Below, piece by piece: positions 33,409 to 34,982 of a DNA stretch of 34,982 nucleotides. Both the position numbers and the translations under genes were made by a program. Under the pieces are notes generated by a model. It saw only the letters and a program-made list of their open reading frames with translations, was not told the origin of the DNA and did no database searches. Positions within the stretch are counted from its first letter, which is position 1. Every line of letters begins with the position of its first letter. This DNA is from Ruminococcus sp. (GTDB lineage: Bacteria > Bacillota > Clostridia > Oscillospirales > Ruminococcaceae). The stretch covers positions 1 through 34,982 of the forward strand of contig JAGCHA010000085.1 in assembly GCA_017649325.1 (NCBI GenBank). Reading direction: 5' to 3'.

Positions 33409-33437
33409 ATTATATCATATTTGGCTTTCAGCCGCAA
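33409..33437 (-). promoter_or_regulatory. Promoter of the moxR operon
   Basis: On the minus strand TTGCGG, a 17-base spacer and a perfect TATAAT, with start near 33402. The gene-free interval 33363-33708 holds this promoter, the divergent rplU promoter and the L21 leader; 33438-33595 shows nothing else. Confidence 0.8.
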
Positions 33438-33595
33438 GTGTCGTATATATAGATTATCACTGCACATTTTTGTTAAATCATACAAAAACGAACTGGTGAA
33501 ATTGTTGAAAACGGTAATTATGTCGTCCGAGTTCCCGCGAAGTCATGCATGTGCTGACGAGAATCGAAAAATTGCCGCTTTTTGCAAAAAAATAC

Positions 33596-33624
33596 TTGAC
33601 AAGAGGGGAACGTTGTGATAAAAT
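33596..33624 (+). promoter_or_regulatory. Promoter of rplU-prp-rpmA
   Basis: A perfect TTGACA, a 17-base spacer and TAAAAT, start near 33631, leaving a leader of about 78 bases. Confidence 0.85.
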
Positions 33625-33636
33625 ATTATTGCCGCT

Positions 33637-33702
33637 TGTAAACAGGCTCTTCAAGTCATGTATATGCGCCTGTGACAGCGAGTTTTATGAAAAGGCAGGT
33701 GC
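33637..33702 (+). promoter_or_regulatory. L21-type ribosomal protein leader
   Basis: The leader shows a small CTTG/CAAG stem near its start and GCGCCTG (33666-33672) pairing with CAGGTGC (33696-33702), which covers the AGGTG used as SD by rplU. ACAGGC (33642-33647) can pair instead with GCCTGT (33668-33673), freeing the SD. Firmicutes rplU genes commonly carry an autoregulatory L21 leader, and the position and 3' end fit. The exact class should be confirmed with the Rfam L21 leader model. Confidence 0.65.
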
Positions 33703-33708
33703 CATTGA

Positions 33709-34020
33709 ATGTACGCAGTTATTGAGACAGGCGGAAAGCAGTATCAGGTAAACGAGGGAGATACAATCTTCATCGAGAAGCTCGCAGTTGAGGCTGACGA
33801 GACCGTTACTTTCGACAAGGTCGTTGCTCTCGGCGCTGATGACGGCATCAAGGTAGGTACTCCCTATGTTGACGGCGCTTCAGTAAAGGCTACCGTTATC
33901 AAGAACGGCAAGGCTAAGAAGATCACTGTTTTCACTTACAAGCCCAAGAAGGGTGAGAAGAAGAAGCAGGGTCACAGACAGCCCTACACTCAGGTTAAGA
34001 TCGAAGCTATCAACGCATGA
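33709..34020 (+). CDS. rplU: 50S ribosomal protein L21
   Basis: 103 residues, normal length. It opens with [18 protein letters not shown] and has [19 protein letters not shown] and the basic [21 protein letters not shown] near the end, all diagnostic of L21. It is first in the rplU-prp-rpmA-obg cluster and overlaps prp by 4 bases. Confidence 0.99.
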   Translation: MYAVIETGGKQYQVNEGDTIFIEKLAVEADETVTFDKVVALGADDGIKVGTPYVDGASVKATVIKNGKAKKITVFTYKPKKGEKKKQGHRQPYTQVKIEAINA

Positions 34021-34331
34021 TCAAAGCTGAGTTCTATCAGTCAGAAAATCAATTTTGCGGATTCCGTGTAACAGGTCACGCAGGCTTCGCGGAGAGCGGA
34101 CAGGATATCGTCTGCGCTGCGGTGACGTCGGCGTGTATGCTGGCAGCCAATATCATAACCGACGGCTTCCATATCAGGGCTGAGGCGAGCGCAGAGAACA
34201 ACGTTATGCTCTGTATCGCAGACAAGCCCGATGAGAAAGTCCACGCCGTTATGGATATGCTCTTTCAGCAGCTCGAAATGATACGCGGCGAGTATCCGCA
34301 TACTATCAGGATCTCATTTTCGGAGGTGTAA
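34017..34331 (+). CDS. prp: Ribosomal-processing cysteine protease Prp
   Basis: 104 residues. The catalytic pair is H21 in [21 protein letters not shown] and C33 in the same block, 12 residues apart as in the family. Prp removes the short N-terminal extension of L27 in Firmicutes. The target, L27, is encoded 4 bases downstream and has the matching cleavage motif IQFF-AHKK. The start ATG overlaps the rplU stop. Confidence 0.97.
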   Translation: MIKAEFYQSENQFCGFRVTGHAGFAESGQDIVCAAVTSACMLAANIITDGFHIRAEASAENNVMLCIADKPDEKVHAVMDMLFQQLEMIRGEYPHTIRISFSEV

Positions 34332-34335
34332 AATA

Positions 34336-34982
<647 letters not shown>

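Overview
The window looks like chromosome from a Ruminococcus-type member of the Clostridia (Oscillospiraceae), probably a plant-fibre degrader of the gut or rumen. The evidence is two secreted proteins ending in type I dockerin repeats (4815-5531 and 27496-28917), Gram-positive housekeeping clusters in the usual Firmicutes order (dgt-dnaG-rpoD, rpsB-tsf, rplU-prp-rpmA-obg), a zinc-type L31, strong AGGAGG Shine-Dalgarno (SD) sites and promoters of the form TTGACA-17-TATAAT. The species assignment is inference. There is no tRNA, rRNA, CRISPR array, phage or insertion sequence.

Layout. 1-2997: an EAL-domain c-di-GMP phosphodiesterase-like protein on the minus strand, with a degenerate GGDEF domain, an unusual beta-helix-like C-terminal third and a structured leader. 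3212-4770: a plus-strand NfeD/SPFH membrane pair. 4815-11409: a five-gene minus-strand surface operon running from 11307 down. It encodes a wall-binding-repeat transglutaminase-like protein, a lipoprotein, an MBOAT acyltransferase, an AlgJ/DHHW-type SGNH partner and a dockerin protein. 11663-16365: a minus-strand operon with a GntR/YtrA-type regulator, an ABC ATPase, two permeases, a beta-lactamase-fold serine hydrolase and a four-helix membrane protein. The last two are separated only by one in-frame TAA. 16385-20392: rpoD, dnaG and dgt. 20481-21626: yigZ and rpmE. 21728-23175: a small membrane protein, an M50 protease, a 52-residue protein that is almost entirely a sortase-signal-like sequence, and ymxH. 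23191-25172: rpsB-tsf with a structured leader and a REP-like palindrome between the genes. 25257-33437: a minus-strand operon of MoxR ATPase, a DUF58 protein broken by an in-frame TAG, a TgpA-like transglutaminase, a C39-like/dockerin secreted protein, prmA and an unknown protein. 33596-34982: rplU (with an L21-type leader), prp, rpmA and the start of obg.

How the genes work together. The ribosomal and replication genes are ordinary. The accessory content is about the cell surface: two separate operons each pair a transglutaminase-like protein with a dockerin protein, one adds an acyl-transfer machine for an extracytoplasmic polymer, and a stress-type ABC operon carries a serine hydrolase. 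The points most worth checking are the EAL/beta-helix fusion with its switch-like leader, the acyltransferase-dockerin operon, the two genes split by single in-frame stops, and the tiny sorting-signal protein.
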